Positions 1 through 7,030 of a stretch of 16,747 nucleotides of DNA are shown here, piece after piece. A program made the translations under genes and the position numbers. This stretch comes from Candidatus Uhrbacteria bacterium. GTDB taxonomy: Bacteria > Patescibacteriota > Patescibacteriia > UBA9934 > UBA11717. The DNA lies in the NCBI GenBank assembly GCA_018701105.1, contig JABIWD010000025.1, forward strand, positions 1 to 16,747, in the 5' to 3' direction. Each line of letters opens with the position of its first letter. Positions within the stretch are counted from its first letter, which is position 1. Under the pieces are notes generated by a model that did not search any database, had not been told where the DNA came from, and worked only from the letters and a program-made list of their open reading frames with translations.

Positions 1-854
1 CCGCCGTAGGTCTGGGCGCCCGAATCAATGAACTCTCCGGCTTTTCCGTCCTCGTAGATAGGGTCCAAACCTTCGCCGAGAGCCTTATGAATCATACTGT
101 GAGCGTCTTTCACCGATGTCTCCTTGTTAGTTGCAAGGTTCATCTCTCCACACCACATAACTCGCATTGCGCGAACCAGACCATCAACCACGTCCTCAAC
201 ATACAGAAAATCTCGTGTCTGCTCACCAGTCCCCCACACCGTGCACTGCTTGTTTGCTGACATCTGCTTGATAAATCGCGTAATCACACTTCCGCTCCCA
301 AATGTTTCTCGCGGTCCATAGACGTTTGAGAAACGAAGAGATACTGCAGCTATCGGATACAAGCTCGAGAAGTGCCAAAGGTACATCTCCGCTGCTCGCT
401 TGGAAATTCCGTATGGAGAATCCGGTCGAATATCTGACTTCTCTGATACTGGCAACTTGTTCGAGCTACTGTAGACAGCGGCCGTTGATGCAAAGATCAC
501 ACGAACTCCTGTATTCAAGTCTCGCAGCGGCTCCATGACATTCAACGTTCCAATAACGTTCTCCACAGCGTCGGGAGCGGGATGCGCAACGGATGCGCGA
601 GGGTCTTTGTGTGCAGCAAGATGAAATACCACAGTTGGCTTGAACTTTTCTATCACCTTGCGAATCTTCTTCCCGTCTTTCGCGACATCGAGCTTATTGA
701 ACTCTGCAGCAGGGTTAACATATGCCTTCTGCCCCTTGCACATGTTGTCGATGATAGACACATTGTGCCCATCTGCGACTAGTCGGTCCACAAGGTGTGA
801 CCCAATAAAACCGGCACCACCGGTTACCAAAATGTTTTCTTTTGAATCCTTCAT
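1..854 (-). CDS. NAD-dependent nucleotide-sugar epimerase/dehydratase (partial, C-terminus cut by window edge)
   Basis: I translated this by hand from ATG 854; 284 residues are visible and the frame stays open to base 1. It is an extended short-chain dehydrogenase/reductase. Residues 11-18 read TGGAGFIG, the NAD-binding Rossmann glycine motif. Ser123/Thr124 lie in FASTAAVY. Tyr148 and Lys152 form the catalytic YxxxK in SPYGISK. RDFLYVEDVVDG (214-225) matches the family's usual R-D-[FY]-[IVL]-[YH]-V-x-D segment. Family members change the C4 configuration or dehydrate UDP/GDP/dTDP sugars in the cytoplasm to make surface polysaccharide precursors. UDP-glucose 4-epimerase is a reasonable guess, but substrate cannot be read from the sequence. 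The start lies one base after the prfB stop (TAA-T-ATG), so it is probably translationally coupled to prfB. No SD is seen. About 30-40 residues are probably missing. Confidence 0.9.
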   Translation of the reverse strand, partial: MKDSKENILVTGGAGFIGSHLVDRLVADGHNVSIIDNMCKGQKAYVNPAAEFNKLDVAKDGKKIRKVIEKFKPTVVFHLAAHKDPRASVAHPAPDAVENVIGTLNVMEPLRDLNTGVRVIFASTAAVYSSSNKLPVSEKSDIRPDSPYGISKRAAEMYLWHFSSLYPIAAVSLRFSNVYGPRETFGSGSVITRFIKQMSANKQCTVWGTGEQTRDFLYVEDVVDGLVRAMRVMWCGEMNLATNKETSVKDAHSMIHKALGEGLDPIYEDGKAGEFIDSGAQTYG

Positions 855-855
855 A

Positions 856-1966
856 TTATTTTTCTTCAGCACGCTGCCGTAGTCGCGCGTCAATGAATGG
901 CATGATGTCTCCGTCGAGCACTCCGCTCGCGTCCGATGTCTCCAGATTTGTACGATGGTCCTTGATCATCTTGTACGGATGGAGCACATATGAACGTATC
1001 TGATTCCCCCAATCGGCCGAGCTGACCTCCCCTCGTATGGAGGCCATTTCGTCTGCTTGTTCCTGGAGCTTACGAGAAACTAGCTTTCCGCGCAAGATTT
1101 TCATGGCAGTTTCCTTGTTTTGCGTCTGAGAACGCTCGTTTTGGCAGGTAACTACGATATTTGTCGGTATATGCGTAATTCGTATCGCCGAGTACGTCGT
1201 GTTCACACTCTGCCCTCCCGCACCCGAGCTCATAAACGTATCTATCTTGATTTCATCCGTCTTAATCTCGACACCCTCAACATCCTCATCAATCTCAGGC
1301 ACCACGTCTATAAGCGAGAAGCTTGTCTGCCGTAACGCGTCTGCGTTGAATGGCGATAAGCGTACGAGTCGATGCACACCAGCCTCGTTGCCAAGGTTGC
1401 CATAGACTCGAGTTCCTTCTATGCGAATCGACGCCGACTTAATCCCAGCTTCGCCTCCGCGGGTTTCCGATATCACGTGAGCCTTCCAACCCTGGTCTTC
1501 AAAAAATCTTAAATACATCCGCAGCAACATCTCCGACCAATCCTGCGCATCCACTCCACCGGCTCCGGCGTGGATCGACATGATCGCACCGTTGTTGTCG
1601 TACGGGCCCGTGTAAAGTTTCAGCAACTCGAGAGCAGCAAAAGCATTCTCAGTTTCAACCAAGCTCGCCTCCAGCTCGTCGAGAGTACCTTGGTCCGAGC
1701 TCTCCACGTCTGCGAGCAACTCGGCAACCGTCTCCGCATCGTCCTTGATCTTATGCCAAGTCTCAACCTCGCGCTTCACCTCACCAAACTGAGTTCCGAT
1801 CTTTTCTGATTTTTCGCGATCGTCCCAAAATCCCGGCGCGCCCATCTGGGTCTCGAGTTCGGCCCGAAGTGTTATCTTTCCCGCAACGTCAAAGAGAGTC
1901 CCACGCCTCGCTGATACTGGTTACGAGCTGGGAACTACGAGTAAGAATGTCGTTTTTAGAGGCCAT
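856..1966 (-). CDS. prfB: Peptide chain release factor 2 (RF2), with programmed +1 frameshift
   Basis: RF2 ends translation at UGA and UAA. The product is made from two frames. ATG 1966 opens 25 codons ending in Leu, then an in-frame TGA at 1891-1889. A +1 slip at CTT TGA C continues as Asp-Val-Ala from 1890 to the TAA at 856. The joined protein is 369 residues (E. coli RF2 has 365). In joined numbering the SPF stop-recognition tripeptide is at 204-206 and the GGQ peptidyl-hydrolysis motif at 250-252. QxQAMK-type C-terminal RF2 sequence is also present. Taking the ATG at 1845 as the start would wrongly drop 40 residues. An extended -10 promoter lies 8 nt before the ATG. The epimerase gene follows after one base. 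Confidence 0.95.
1888..1910 (-). promoter_or_regulatory. prfB: prfB +1 programmed frameshift site (CTTTGAC)
   Basis: On the minus strand CTT (1894-1892) is followed by TGA (1891-1889) and then C. This is the classical slippery CUU-UGA-C heptamer of bacterial prfB, here with UGA as codon 26. The zero frame before it (25 codons, no stop) and the +1 frame after it (DVAGKITLRAE into RF2) are both open. The upstream stimulator is weak. In E. coli AGGGGG sits 3 nt before CUU. Here there is only GGGA (1902-1899), 4 nt before CUU, and a GAGG (1909-1906) about 11 nt away. Confidence 0.93.
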
Positions 1967-1974
1967 ACGAGCGC

Positions 1975-1983
1975 ATTATATCA
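1975..1983 (-). promoter_or_regulatory. Extended -10 promoter of prfB, nearly leaderless
   Basis: The minus strand reads TGATATAAT at 1983-1975, a perfect TGn-TATAAT extended -10. Eight bases separate it from ATG 1966, so a start 7 nt downstream of the -10 would leave about 2 nt of leader. I see no good -35 box at 16-18 nt spacing, which fits an extended -10 promoter. Confidence 0.7.
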
Positions 1984-2003
1984 TGATTGAGCGGAAATAA
2001 TGC

Positions 2004-2047
2004 GAATTTCAAATGGGCAATTGGGCAAATTTCAATTTGTGGAAGAT
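2004..2047. repeat. Dispersed intergenic element, copy 1
   Basis: Read on minus it starts with CTTCCACAAATTGAAATT and continues with two GCCC-containing AATT repeats. It is one of four related copies in the window (others at 4681-4722, 6979-7020 and 9440-9457). It lies between the terminator of the 173-residue orphan gene and the prfB promoter. Confidence 0.75.
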
Positions 2048-2056
2048 TTCTTTTTT

Positions 2057-2088
2057 AAAAAAATAGCCGACCCCACGTTGGGGGCCGG
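2057..2088 (-). terminator. Rho-independent terminator of the orphan gene at 2101-2622
   Basis: On minus, CCGGCCCC (2088-2081) pairs with GGGGTCGG (2074-2067) over a 6-nt loop, giving 8 bp with one G-U. It is followed by TATTTTTTT down to 2057. It starts about a dozen bases after the TGA at 2101. Confidence 0.88.
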
Positions 2089-2100
2089 TCACGTCGTTGT

Positions 2101-2622
2101 TCAGCCTGCTGCGGGGGCTCGGGTGGCCGTTGGAAGGTTCTCGCCGTTCGGGTACTCACACGAGCTACCTTTGATCTCGGCGTACCCTCTGTACCCTCGA
2201 CCTGCCAACCAGACATAACCGTGTTCGAGGGCCAGCCGATCCACCTCACATTCGTGATCTTGGCCACAGACCTTAACCCTCACGATCTCACCAGCCAACT
2301 TCCCCTGCTCCTGCAAGACAAAGTCGCCGCGTTCGAGCATCCTCACTCGAATCAGCTTGTAGCCAGCATTCGGCGGATCACCGGCGATCACAATCCTGCG
2401 ATGACCATCCAGATCGTCAGCGTGATACTTCCCACGAAAATGCAAATGCACTCCTGTGTTCCAAACGGCAACCAACATGGCGGTCACATCTTCGAACTCC
2501 ATCACCGGAGTCCATACAGGAGCCCCCTTGTTGTAGCAGGCCATCCAGTCAGGGTCACTCGCTGGAAGATCCTTCTTCTCGAACGGCTGCACTCGAAATT
2601 GCGCGTACACCTTGTCTGTCAT
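2101..2622 (-). CDS. Orphan hypothetical protein, 173 aa, in a self-contained expression cassette
   Basis: I do not recognise a family. The protein is soluble, with no signal peptide or membrane segment. It is rich in Trp, Gly, His and charged residues, and has four cysteines (29, 119, 125 and 155; 119 and 125 form C-x5-C). The middle (about 35-150) looks like a mixed beta-rich fold, and the last 20 residues are low complexity (Pro/Ala/Thr). The start is fixed by AGGAGG (2632-2627) 4 nt before ATG 2622, the best SD in the window. Stop is TGA. It has its own promoter (2672-2644) and terminator (2088-2057), so it is not part of the groESL or prfB units. The combination of strong promoter, strong RBS and terminator suggests it is highly expressed or was acquired. 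No function is assigned. Confidence 0.85.
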   Translation of the reverse strand: MTDKVYAQFRVQPFEKKDLPASDPDWMACYNKGAPVWTPVMEFEDVTAMLVAVWNTGVHLHFRGKYHADDLDGHRRIVIAGDPPNAGYKLIRVRMLERGDFVLQEQGKLAGEIVRVKVCGQDHECEVDRLALEHGYVWLAGRGYRGYAEIKGSSCEYPNGENLPTATRAPAAG

Positions 2623-2626
2623 GTCG

Positions 2627-2632
2627 CCTCCT
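2627..2632 (-). promoter_or_regulatory. Strong Shine-Dalgarno AGGAGG of the 173-aa orphan gene
   Basis: AGGAGG on minus at 2632-2627, with CGAC between it and ATG 2622. It stands out because most other starts in the window lack any SD. Confidence 0.85.
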
Positions 2633-2643
2633 AGTTCTGAAAC

Positions 2644-2672
2644 GTTGTAACAAAAACACGAGCCTCTGTCAA
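2644..2672 (-). promoter_or_regulatory. Promoter of the 173-aa orphan gene, nested in the groEL terminator
   Basis: Minus strand: TTGACA (2672-2667), 17-bp spacer, TACAAC (2649-2644) preceded by TGT (extended -10). The expected start is near 2637, giving a leader of about 14 nt that contains the SD. The -35 box overlaps the loop and inner stem of the groEL terminator hairpin. Confidence 0.78.
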
Positions 2673-2687
2673 TGCAGAAGCTCGCGT
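2651..2687 (-). terminator. Rho-independent terminator of groES-groEL
   Basis: On minus a stem of up to 13 bp (2687-2675 with 2668-2656, with two G-U pairs) closes a 6-nt loop. It is followed by a TTTTT run at 2656-2652. It begins 15 nt after the groEL TAA (2703-2705). Confidence 0.85.
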
Positions 2688-2702
2688 TAACCTAAATACT
2701 AT

Positions 2703-4319
2703 TTACATCCCCGGCATCCCTGCCATTCCTGGCATTGCCGGTTTCTCTGGCTCTGGTATGTCTGTAATTGCAACTTCCGTCGTCAAAATCATTATCGCGA
2801 TCGATGCTGCGTTCTGTAGCGCTGATCGAGTAACCTTCGCAGGATCAACCACACCCACAACGCTCAAATCTTCAAACGCGCCTGTTGCTGCGTTGAATCC
2901 GTATCCATCCGACCCCTGACGGACGCGCTCGAGCACAACTGAACCGTCAGCACCCGCATTCTCCGCGATCTGCTTCAACGGCGCGCCTAAAGCTCGTCGC
3001 AAGATATCGACTCCGATCATCTCCTCGTCAGACACCACGACCTCATCCAACGCAGTCGCAGCTCGTACCAAAGCAACTCCCCCCCCTGGGACAACGCCCT
3101 CCTCTACCGCAGCCTTCGTTGCAGACACCGCGTCGATGATCCGATCTTTCTTCTCCTTCATCTCAACCTCGGTCGCCGCACCAACTTTCAAAATTGCCAC
3201 GCCCCCAGCCAACTTCGCGACTCGCTTAGCCAACTGATCCTTCTTGAACTCGGCATCCGTGTTATTAATCTGCGCATCAAGATGATGAACTCGCTCCTCA
3301 ACCTTACTCACCTCTCCGTGACCATTCACTATCGTGGTCGAGTACTGCTCAGCTGTAACCTTGCCGGCATGACCAAGATGCTCCATCGTAGCTTTATCAA
3401 GTGACAAACCGACCTCTTCCGAGATAACAGTACCGCCAGTCAGGATCGCAATATCTTCCAACATCTCTTTTCGATGATCGCCAAACCCCGGCGCCTTCAA
3501 CCCCAACGCAGAGAACGCGCCACGCATACGATTCACTACCAATGTCGACAAGGCGTCACCATCAATATCTTCCGCGATGATGACGAGCTCCTTTTTACCT
3601 GCTGCCGACATAGCCTCGAGCAACGGCAAGATGTCTTGAATCGAGCTGATCCTCTTATCCGTCAACAATATCGACGCGTCCTCGTACACAGCCGCCATCT
3701 TCTCTGTATCCGTCACCATGTACGGCGAAACATAACCTTTATCGAACTGCATTCCCTTCACAGCATCAACCTCAATACCAAAACTCGTTCCCTCTTCTAC
3801 CGATATCACACCAGTCTCGCCAACAATGCTCATAGCCTCCGCGATCTTACGTCCCACCTCGGGATCATTCGCTGAGATCGATGCAACGCGTTCAATATCA
3901 CCCGCAACTGGCTTCGAGATCTCGTTTTGGATCTTATTCACCACAGCTTCCACTCCTTTCTCGATCCCTCGTCGCAAAACCTGCGGATTTGTACCCGCCG
4001 CAACGATCTTAAGGCCCTCGTGGACCATAGCTTGCGCCAAAACAGTGGCGGTCGTCGTACCATCACCCGCTACATCGTTAGTCTTACTCGCCACCTGCTT
4101 CACAAGTGCCGCTCCCATGTTTTCAAACTTATCCTCCAACTCAATCTCTTTCGCAACAGTAACGCCATCTTTCGTAACGATCGGTCCACCATAACTCTTA
4201 TCGATAATCGCATTTCGCCCCTTTGGTCCCAATGTCACCTTTACGGCGTTAGCTAAAATGTCGACACCTGCCTTTAGTTTCTGACGTGAATCCTCGCTGA
4301 AGATAATTTGCTTTGCCAT
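2703..4319 (-). CDS. groEL: Chaperonin GroEL (60 kDa)
   Basis: GroEL forms the double heptameric ring that folds proteins in an ATP-driven cytoplasmic chamber closed by GroES. The protein is 538 residues, the family's usual length. The sequence follows GroEL from MAKQIIFSED to the Gly/Met-rich tail ending GMPGM. It has GPKGRN (31-36), Asp51 in TKDG, the ATP-site AGDGTTTATVLA with Asp86, and the EEGVVPGGGVAL segment near the second equatorial domain half. The start is one base after the groES stop (TAA-T-ATG), with no SD, so translation is probably coupled to groES. The operon ends in a strong hairpin terminator. Confidence 0.98.
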   Translation of the reverse strand: MAKQIIFSEDSRQKLKAGVDILANAVKVTLGPKGRNAIIDKSYGGPIVTKDGVTVAKEIELEDKFENMGAALVKQVASKTNDVAGDGTTTATVLAQAMVHEGLKIVAAGTNPQVLRRGIEKGVEAVVNKIQNEISKPVAGDIERVASISANDPEVGRKIAEAMSIVGETGVISVEEGTSFGIEVDAVKGMQFDKGYVSPYMVTDTEKMAAVYEDASILLTDKRISSIQDILPLLEAMSAAGKKELVIIAEDIDGDALSTLVVNRMRGAFSALGLKAPGFGDHRKEMLEDIAILTGGTVISEEVGLSLDKATMEHLGHAGKVTAEQYSTTIVNGHGEVSKVEERVHHLDAQINNTDAEFKKDQLAKRVAKLAGGVAILKVGAATEVEMKEKKDRIIDAVSATKAAVEEGVVPGGGVALVRAATALDEVVVSDEEMIGVDILRRALGAPLKQIAENAGADGSVVLERVRQGSDGYGFNAATGAFEDLSVVGVVDPAKVTRSALQNAASIAIMILTTEVAITDIPEPEKPAMPGMAGMPGM

Positions 4320-4320
4320 A

Positions 4321-4608
4321 TTATTCTATAATCGCAATTACACCAGAGATGTCGACTACCAACATTTTGTCGCCTCCAACTTTAAATTCCTCCGCCGCAT
4401 ACTTTTTAAACAAAACCTTGTCACCCTCTTTGATCTCCAGAACCTGCCGCTGACCATTTTCAAGGACCTTTCCATCGCCCACCGCAATAACAGTTCCTCG
4501 TTCCGGCTTATCTTTTGCATTGTCTGGCAATATGATGCCAGACGCGGTCACCTCCCCCTCATCCATAATAGATATCACTACGTTGTTCCCGAGAGGCTTA
4601 ATGTTCAT
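4321..4608 (-). CDS. groES: Co-chaperonin GroES (10 kDa)
   Basis: GroES is the heptameric lid of GroEL. I take ATG 4608 (MNIKPLGNNVVIS), giving 95 residues, the usual size and N-terminus for the family. An ATG at 4626 would add six residues (MCSDFV) that no typical GroES has and would lie inside the operator. The mobile loop (about 20-36) carries the hydrophobic GIIL (24-27) that docks on GroEL. The C-terminal half has the usual G-D-x-V-L-F and D-x-L-x-V-x-type strands. The gene is first in the groESL operon. There is no recognisable SD, only an AT-rich leader of about 25 nt. Confidence 0.96.
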   Translation of the reverse strand: MNIKPLGNNVVISIMDEGEVTASGIILPDNAKDKPERGTVIAVGDGKVLENGQRQVLEIKEGDKVLFKKYAAEEFKVGGDKMLVVDISGVIAIIE

Positions 4609-4610
4609 AA

Positions 4611-4645
4611 CAAAATCTGAGCACATTTTTTATGCTCAGATTTTG
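4611..4645. promoter_or_regulatory. Perfect inverted repeat (13 bp arms, 9 nt spacer) over the groES promoter: putative heat-shock operator
   Basis: Arms 4611-4623 and 4633-4645 are exact reverse complements (core TCTGAGCA / TGCTCAGA) around a 9-nt AT-rich spacer. The right arm overlaps the -10 hexamer and the rest covers the predicted start. Arm-N9-arm upstream of groES is the architecture of the HrcA/CIRCE operator (TTAGCACTC-N9-GAGTGCTAA), but the arm sequence differs. A role as repressor site is inferred. Confidence 0.7.
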
Positions 4646-4668
4646 CCATGTACAAACTTTGTAGTCAA
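4640..4668 (-). promoter_or_regulatory. groESL promoter
   Basis: Minus strand: TTGACT (4668-4663), 17-bp spacer, CAAAAT (4645-4640) preceded by TGG. The start is expected around 4633, inside the inverted repeat, about 25 nt before ATG 4608. The -10 is imperfect (two mismatches to TATAAT). Confidence 0.6.
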
Positions 4669-4680
4669 GAAAGACAAATA

Positions 4681-4722
4681 TTTTCAATTTTGCAATTCGG
4701 CAATTTTCAATTTATGGAAGAT
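4681..4722. repeat. Dispersed intergenic element, copy 2
   Basis: Minus-strand reading begins CTTCCATAAATTGAAAATT, then AATTGCC-type repeats degrade toward poly(AT). It lies between the waaL-like gene end and the groES promoter, about 12 nt upstream of the -35. Beside it (4751-4766) is a GTCATTGCAAGGAG-type stretch, resembling the dispersed GTCATT repeats at 7031-7116. Confidence 0.72.
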
Positions 4723-4768
4723 CTTCGTTTATTACTAAAGAAGAACGCCATCTCCTTGCAATGACAAA

Positions 4769-6091
4769 CTAAAGTATCTCGATATCACTTTCCGATCCGA
4801 GCTTGATGTTTATTGCTAAGAATATTGCCATCAAGTATAGCCCGGATGCCTGCGTCCAGAGATAATGGTCCGCAAGAGCCACTACGAGCAAGACTGTTCC
4901 GAGTGATAATGCTATTAACGAGTTCGATCGCTTCCATCGTTTATGAACATTCCAATCTGTCGCCACAACCAAACTTCCAAGCAATAGGAACCCAATGAGA
5001 CCGAGCTCAACAAAGATCATCGCAGGCACATTGTGAACCGGCTGATACTCGAACACTTCTTTGAGCGGCTTCATGTGAGCAAGTGTGAACGTATAGTTTC
5101 CGGAACCCGAACCTAGTATGAACGGTATCGCGCCTCGTGTCGCGAGCTTACCCGCTTCATCCCATTGCATTGACCGCTCAGAAATCGACTGCTCCTCTAA
5201 CCTGTTGTCACCATCGAATCTCGACCCTAGAACCGGCGACATGAACAATGCGATCAACACAATCGTAGTCGCAGTGAGCAAGATCGGTCCAGAAGCTCGC
5301 TTCTGCTGATCTTTGTGCTTGTTCATCCTGTGTCCGAAGTGGAAAATGGCTAATCCTGCTACAAATGCGATCCAAGCACTGCGCGATCCCGTCATCACAA
5401 GCGCCCCGCCCCCAAGTGCCGCCAATAGTAGCATCAACAAGTCCTGCCGCTTCATGCGACCACGCGCTGCAACACCAGCTGCTGCCAGTAATCCAAATGC
5501 GAGGAAACCTCCAAACATATTTGGATGCGGGAACGATCCATATGCGCGCAACCATCGACCTTCGCCGTACTCGATCACAGACGTGCCTAGCACTTCCGGA
5601 TCCTGAGCTGCTATCCCGAGCATACTCGAAGCATCAATGCTCTGACCCGCGGCCTGCACCCATCCAAAGAACGCCGGAACCAACATCGATATCGCTACTG
5701 ATGCGAGTACAAGGTCGACAGAAATAGTCTCGTCCGCGACCAACACATAAAACAACATCGCTCCGAGTCCAAGATGCAGGGACATTAACAATGCAACGCC
5801 AGTCTCCGGAGCCCAGAATGCTGATACAGCTGAAAGCAACACCGCCGCTGCCAAACTCAGAAACGCCACCTTCATCACCTTGTTCTTTGTCACGTACCTC
5901 CACTTCGGCATTGAGAAGATATGGTTCGATGCAGCGAGGAATGCGATCAGCGCAAAATCAAACGCGTACAAACTCATCCTCCCATACTCACTCGGATCGC
6001 CCCCTACCAAAGTCTCGCCAAATATCCACCTTGTCTGCCACGGTAGAAGTAAGAAGAATAAGACGAGTAATGGTTTACGAAAGTTGCTCAT
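4769..6091 (-). CDS. O-antigen ligase/polymerase family membrane protein (Wzy_C type)
   Basis: 440 residues from ATG 6091 (MSNFRKPLLVLFFLLLPWQ); a longer reading from 6139 would only add the overlap with the upstream gene. The protein is polytopic with roughly ten to twelve hydrophobic helices. Family signatures are HPNMFGGFLAFG (189-200), the TGSRSAW motif (234-240) after a helix, and a large periplasmic loop ending in PVHN (351-354) before VELGLIGFLLL. Members transfer or polymerise undecaprenyl-linked glycans on the outer face of the membrane, so a role in surface polysaccharide or glycoprotein assembly is likely. Which of ligase, polymerase or protein O-glycosyltransferase it is cannot be decided. 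It overlaps the upstream nucleotidyltransferase-like gene by 17 nt, implying coupled translation. Confidence 0.85.
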   Translation of the reverse strand: MSNFRKPLLVLFFLLLPWQTRWIFGETLVGGDPSEYGRMSLYAFDFALIAFLAASNHIFSMPKWRYVTKNKVMKVAFLSLAAAVLLSAVSAFWAPETGVALLMSLHLGLGAMLFYVLVADETISVDLVLASVAISMLVPAFFGWVQAAGQSIDASSMLGIAAQDPEVLGTSVIEYGEGRWLRAYGSFPHPNMFGGFLAFGLLAAAGVAARGRMKRQDLLMLLLAALGGGALVMTGSRSAWIAFVAGLAIFHFGHRMNKHKDQQKRASGPILLTATTIVLIALFMSPVLGSRFDGDNRLEEQSISERSMQWDEAGKLATRGAIPFILGSGSGNYTFTLAHMKPLKEVFEYQPVHNVPAMIFVELGLIGFLLLGSLVVATDWNVHKRWKRSNSLIALSLGTVLLVVALADHYLWTQASGLYLMAIFLAINIKLGSESDIEIL

Positions 6092-6959
6092 ATATTTTTT
6101 GCCAATTATCACGTATCTGTACACGATCATCGTGTACATGGAATTTTAACATGTCGTCGTTCACAATAACATGACTCGATTTATTCATCTTACTGCGGAT
6201 CTGTTCGGGGAAGCGCTTGTGCGACAGTCTCTTTGCATGTTGCTCGAGCCATCCGAGCGCGCCGTGCGGGACCGAGAACGGCAAACCCACAGCTCGAGGC
6301 TTCCTGAATCGCGCAAGCTCTCGCCAAGAAACATTCGGCAAGATCTCTCTAACCCATGCGTTACGATCGCAGAATTCCGATATCACTCCATCGTCAATCA
6401 GTGGAATTAGCGATGCTACCCAATACGCTAGATACGGATCTTCTCCATCGATCGCGAGCGATGACAGGTCCAGAGCTCGATCAGAGACGAAGAAGGTGAA
6501 GTCAACGGGATCAACCGCACGCTCGCCCGGACGACGCCTGAGCAAGATCAACGGACCAACCGCTAGAAATCGAGCCAGCCACAATCTCCCCGGTCTACAT
6601 ATCACTAGAAAGTCAGTGTCACTCTTTCTCTTGGTCGATTCCCACGCCAACGAGTTACACACCGACACTGCGCGCACCCCCGGTATCATCGACACCAACG
6701 AAGCAATCCTTCGCGCCTTCCTGAACTTACGATCCGAGTCCAAGTACATGTCATGCTCTTTGTCGAAAATCTCTTCGTACCCCTTCAACACAAAACGCCC
6801 GTCACGCTCACTGAGCGCTCGGGCGTCCTCCAACGCTTTTTTAACCTCTCCAACCGACCACTCCCTTGAGGGTCGGTACAGATACTGCCAAACATGAAAT
6901 GCAGACAGTGACTGCCCGATACTCGTGAAGTACGAAACGGTGCGGAGAAGATCGTTCAT
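6075..6959 (-). CDS. Nucleotidyltransferase-fold protein, function unknown
   Basis: 294 residues. Residues 99-120 read as a degenerate polymerase-beta-like nucleotidyltransferase core: NSLAWES (102-108) in place of GSxAxG, then KSDTDFLVI with Asp114 and Asp116 as the DxD metal pair. The N-terminal 60 residues resemble a winged-helix module (REWSVGEVKKALEDARAL, then a small beta strand and EEIFDKEHD). The C-terminal 150 residues are basic and helical with a short hydrophobic patch. Substrate is unknown. It is followed by the O-antigen-ligase-like gene with a 17-nt overlap, so a role in surface glycan synthesis is an inference from context. The start ATG 6959 has no SD and lies just downstream of repeat elements. 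No confident promoter is seen. Confidence 0.75.
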   Translation of the reverse strand: MNDLLRTVSYFTSIGQSLSAFHVWQYLYRPSREWSVGEVKKALEDARALSERDGRFVLKGYEEIFDKEHDMYLDSDRKFRKARRIASLVSMIPGVRAVSVCNSLAWESTKRKSDTDFLVICRPGRLWLARFLAVGPLILLRRRPGERAVDPVDFTFFVSDRALDLSSLAIDGEDPYLAYWVASLIPLIDDGVISEFCDRNAWVREILPNVSWRELARFRKPRAVGLPFSVPHGALGWLEQHAKRLSHKRFPEQIRSKMNKSSHVIVNDDMLKFHVHDDRVQIRDNWQKIYEQLS

Positions 6960-6978
6960 AGTGCTGGGCCACAGCCCG

Positions 6979-7020
6979 CAATTTCAATTGGGCAAATGGG
7001 CAAATTTCAATTTATGGATG
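6979..7020. repeat. Dispersed intergenic element, copy 3
   Basis: Minus-strand reading: CATCCATAAATTGAAATT followed by two GCCCA(A/T)TT units and a second TTGAAATT. It lies 20 nt upstream of ATG 6959 and directly follows the larger inverted repeat at 7031-7116. Confidence 0.75.
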
Positions 7021-7030
7021 TCTTTTCAAT

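Noticed and set aside
856..1845. prfB as a 329-residue protein starting at ATG 1845
   Set aside because: The upstream zero frame, CTTTGAC site and in-phase +1 continuation give the full RF2 length with SPF and GGQ at the standard positions, so the short start is an artefact of the frameshift.
3474..4256. Several plus-strand frames of 100-133 residues inside groEL
   Set aside because: All are shadows on the opposite strand of a highly conserved gene; no RBS, promoter or recognisable protein pattern.
4609..4626. groES start at ATG 4626
   Set aside because: It adds MCSDFV before the normal MNIKPLG start and lies within the operator repeat. I could not exclude it because the predicted RNA start is only 7 nt upstream of it.
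4723..4745. Hairpin CTTCGTTTA-TTAC-TAAAGAAG as terminator of the waaL-like gene
   Set aside because: The stem has a bulge, is AT-rich, and no T-run follows it on minus, so I cannot support it as a terminator.
6955..7030. Promoter for the nucleotidyltransferase-like gene
   Set aside because: Only weak TTGAAA/TAAATT-like boxes with poor spacing are seen; the gene may be read from nusA-yidC through the repeats.
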